NCBI GenBank assembly: GCA_038380795.1
Contig: CM076261.1
Coordinates: 7,260,556 to 7,324,555, forward strand
DNA from: Pyrocephalus nanus
Taxonomy: Eukaryota; Chordata; Aves; Passeriformes; Tyrannidae
Reading direction: 5' to 3'
Length of the DNA: 64,000 nucleotides
Shown here: positions 61,401 to 64,000 of the stretch, in pieces
Position numbering within the stretch: the first letter of the stretch is position 1
Layout: the number at the start of each line of letters is the position of its first letter
Program-made: the position numbers and the translations under genes
The notes under the pieces: model-generated
Databases searched by the model: none
Told to the model about the DNA's origin: nothing
Seen by the model: the letters and a program-made list of their open reading frames with translations, nothing else

Positions 61401-63809
61401 TATCACACCTCTGGAGTTTACTCCATCAAATATGTCTTCACTAAAATGTGAAAAAAAAACCCCAAACCAAACAATTCTGTTTGTAAAATGCCTAGGCCTT
61501 TATTTTCCTGTAAGAGGCAGTCTAGGAGCTGTCCACAGCTACAGTTTGCATTTTTACCTTTGTTTCTGTAATATCTTCATATGTACCAGAAAACACAGTT
61601 AATTTCCCTACTGCTTTTGATTACTCCTGGTTGGCAAACAATGAAGATTAATTGTTTTCTGATGCAGCAGAAGCAAACACGACTCTTATTCGCAAATAAC
61701 CTTGGCAGTGTCAAGAGAAGCACACACAGCTCTGGGAACAATGATCTTAGCCAGCTGCACTTACAGAGCCACAAAGTAAGCTAGTTTTGTTGCTGTTGGT
61801 TTGGCAGAAAAGTAAGATACAATCCAAGTATCATATTCAAATTAATCGGTAATTAAGCTGAAATGCATTTTAAAATTTATTTCCCTGTGGTTTTTTAAAT
61901 ATATTTCCTTATTTCACAGCTCTTAATTTTTCATGGAACATTTGAGGCTCTGCTTGTGTTCCTGTTGTATCACCTTAGCTTTCATATCTTGCTGAAAGAG
62001 CTGTGGCAGGAACGTGAAAGCAATGATGGGACTGTTATTGGAGTAGGCTTGCATGGAAAAGAAGAACAGGAAGCAGCCCAGCCCTGTCACAGTCTGGGTC
62101 CCAGTCCAGTGGCTGAGAGGGGAGGCTTTACTTGTGTAGGTACAGTGCTGTGTTTTAGAACCTCCTTTGCTTACACTTTTTGTTAGTAGCAGGGCTCTGC
62201 ATAGCAGCGTATGGACATACAAACTGGGATGAAACCTACCTCAGGCATCATGCTGTATCCCTATGCCAAACACAAACATGTCTTTAGTGATGACTGGAAG
62301 AGGGGCCATGTAAATCTTAAGGTAGATGTCTTTTTACACAGAAGTGTATAAGGAGTCACAGTAATTTAACTGCTTATAAAATGAAGTAAATGGATATATT
62401 TGCACTGGTAGATGATGGAATAAAAAAATGTTATCATTCTGCAAATGGTATCTTTTATATCTTTGCAAACAGAGAAAGAAAATAAACAGCAAAATTATAC
62501 CATTAATCTATTCATTTTGCTCTGTGGTAGTGTTTCCTCAAATTAAATTATTCCATAATGACCTATTCAGTGTTTTGCATTATCTTTGAAACAAATAGTC
62601 TATTATTTTGGTACTTTTCTGGCCCTTAAAAATGTGTCTCATCTCTTCAAACATTGATGTAGGAAAGTAATATTTATTTCTGATTCATGATTAGGAAACA
62701 GATACTCTGATTCTAAAAGTCTTAATTACTACTGGGAGTGGTCCCAATGAATTTCTATCCATAAGTTTTGCAGTGGCAGAATCTAATAGGGAACTATCAA
62801 AGTAAAATTAGGAGAAGACTGTTACTGAGGCTTACCTCACACTGAGCTCACATTGCGATCACCTAACACTGAACTTGGACTATTCTTTCTTAGTTACAGG
62901 AGTTTTGCCCATATAAGAACTAGAAAAGTAGGTCTCTGCATGTTGATGATTTTAAAAAAAAATCTTCTGCTCGTATGTCATAAAAGTCAAATTTTCAGTG
63001 TATGATAGTGTAGTGTACCTGTGCTCCACTTGAGTTCTAACAGCCTTTCGTTACCTAATTCTGCATTGTGAGGATGCCATACCAAAATATTGATCTTGTT
63101 CTGAGCAAAAAGTCGACTGTGCTCAGTTCAAGTCTGTACTGAAAACATTGTAGGACTAAGCCCTCTGTGGCAGCTGTAACATTAGAATTAAGAGACACAG
63201 TAGAATATTTTACAGCTTTTGTAATTAAAATAATAATTATGTAGTGTCTATCAGCATGGAATTCCAAATGTGAGCCTCAGGGTCCAATGGCTTAGAAAAA
63301 TGAAATTCTGTTCCCCTTTGTAGGAAAAAAAAGCAGATGAGGCAGTTCTGGGCAGTTCCATTTACATAAACTACAAATATTGTTTATTAATAATATCATC
63401 ATTCTGCTCTTCATAAATCCCAAACAATTATTTCTTATGCACCAGAGTAGCACGCACCCCTGAACTGATACATAACTCTCACCAATAGGTAGTGATTTTG
63501 TGTTTGATAGTACATTAGAGAGCAGTAGTCTAAAGGGTGAATGCTATTTTTATGAGCACAGATCGTGTTCATTGGTCTGGTGCTCTTGAGTATGGCAGAT
63601 AAAGCTCATATAACCTGCTTAGCTTTGGGACTGAAGAGAACATATGGTCAATATAGTGAGGAGGTCTTTTTGGGAAGACAATACCAAAGCTGCAGAAGTA
63701 GAATTGAAATCACAAAACTGAGCCCAATTAGCTGCACATCAGAGTAGATGCTGGTGAAGTGTTTTTCCTTGAACTGAAGCTGCATGGTGGAGAATCAATC
63801 AATCAATTT
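58476..63809. other. Intergenic sequence
   Basis: Includes a poly(T) run at about 60659-60673. The exon-like open stretch at 61920-62138, with a good acceptor, has no clear donor and no family match. No gene or mobile element recognised. Confidence 0.5.
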
Positions 63810-64000
63810 ATGAACACCTCGAGGGTAATAATAGTCTAGTGAATGTGAATTTGTCAAGGACAGATTGTATCAAACCAATCTAATTTCTTTCTTTGACAGG
63901 TTAAGTGAATAAGAGGGAAGCAGTAGATGTGATATATCTTGACTTGAGAAAGGCTTTTGAGTCTCCTACAGAGCCTTCTCGTAAGCAAATTAAGGTATAT
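63810..64000 (+). mobile_element. CR1 reverse-transcriptase fragment, runs off window
   Basis: TTTGTCAAGGACAGATTGTATC, then CTAATTTCTTTCTTTGACAGG and GAAGCAGTAGATGTGATATA follow CR1 ORF2. The reading EAVDVIYLDLRKAFE (from about 63918) is the RT motif with the catalytic-domain YLDxxKAFD signature, here with the last aspartate changed to glutamate. A frame break lies just before it. The copy continues past the window end, so its length and 3' end are unknown. This upstream part of the element is much less often preserved than the 3' end. Confidence 0.85.

Noticed and set aside
61920..62138. Exon-like segment after a good acceptor near 61919
   Set aside because: It is entered in phase 0, unlike the other candidates. 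The donor is unclear, the minus strand is equally open, and no family is recognised.

Overview
The window reads as a piece of a bird nuclear genome. It is AT-rich and almost free of genes. It carries several decayed CR1 non-LTR retrotransposon ends, which are the typical avian repeat with the terminal ATTCTATG-like motif. It also carries one solo endogenous-retrovirus LTR of a type I recall from passerines and other Neoaves, so a neoavian bird is more likely than a chicken-like one. That last step is inference from memory of repeat families, not a search.

Only one protein-coding gene can be named. It is an intact, intronless-coding leucine-rich-repeat gene at 1656..2552 on the + strand, recognised as LRRC30 (298 residues, about nine 23-residue LRRs, MGxxxS N-terminus). 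In human it lies on chromosome 18p11 between LAMA1 and PTPRM, and the remaining 61 kb here fits the long LRRC30-PTPRM intergenic interval. None of the PTPRM or LAMA1 protein sequence I can recall matches anything in the window.

Layout: 1-1655 is the upstream flank of LRRC30, with a short uORF, an alternative in-frame ATG and a possible 3' splice acceptor just before the start. 1656-2552 is LRRC30. 2553-3650 is the probable 3' UTR, with a perfect MEF2 consensus and a candidate poly(A) signal. 3651-19548 is featureless AT-rich sequence apart from homopolymer runs. 19549-20041 is a CR1 end (minus strand). 21031-21225 is an unidentified exon-like open segment. 23041-23850 is a longer CR1 end (minus strand). 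About 29480, 48420 and 56020-56175 are relics of very old amniote interspersed repeats. 42022-42640 is a decayed tandem array of 165-180 bp units, each holding a telomere-like TTAGGG tract. 43472-44076 is the solo LTR. 52835-53323 is a CR1 end with an internal deletion (plus strand). 63810-64000 is the reverse-transcriptase part of another CR1 that runs off the window.

The two least explained things are the telomere-like tandem array and a handful of exon-like segments on the + strand (21031-21225, 37461-37556, 44925-45118, 49352-49453). All four are entered in the same codon phase, but they match no protein I know and may be chance. I found no RNA genes, CRISPR arrays, CpG island or second gene that I can defend.
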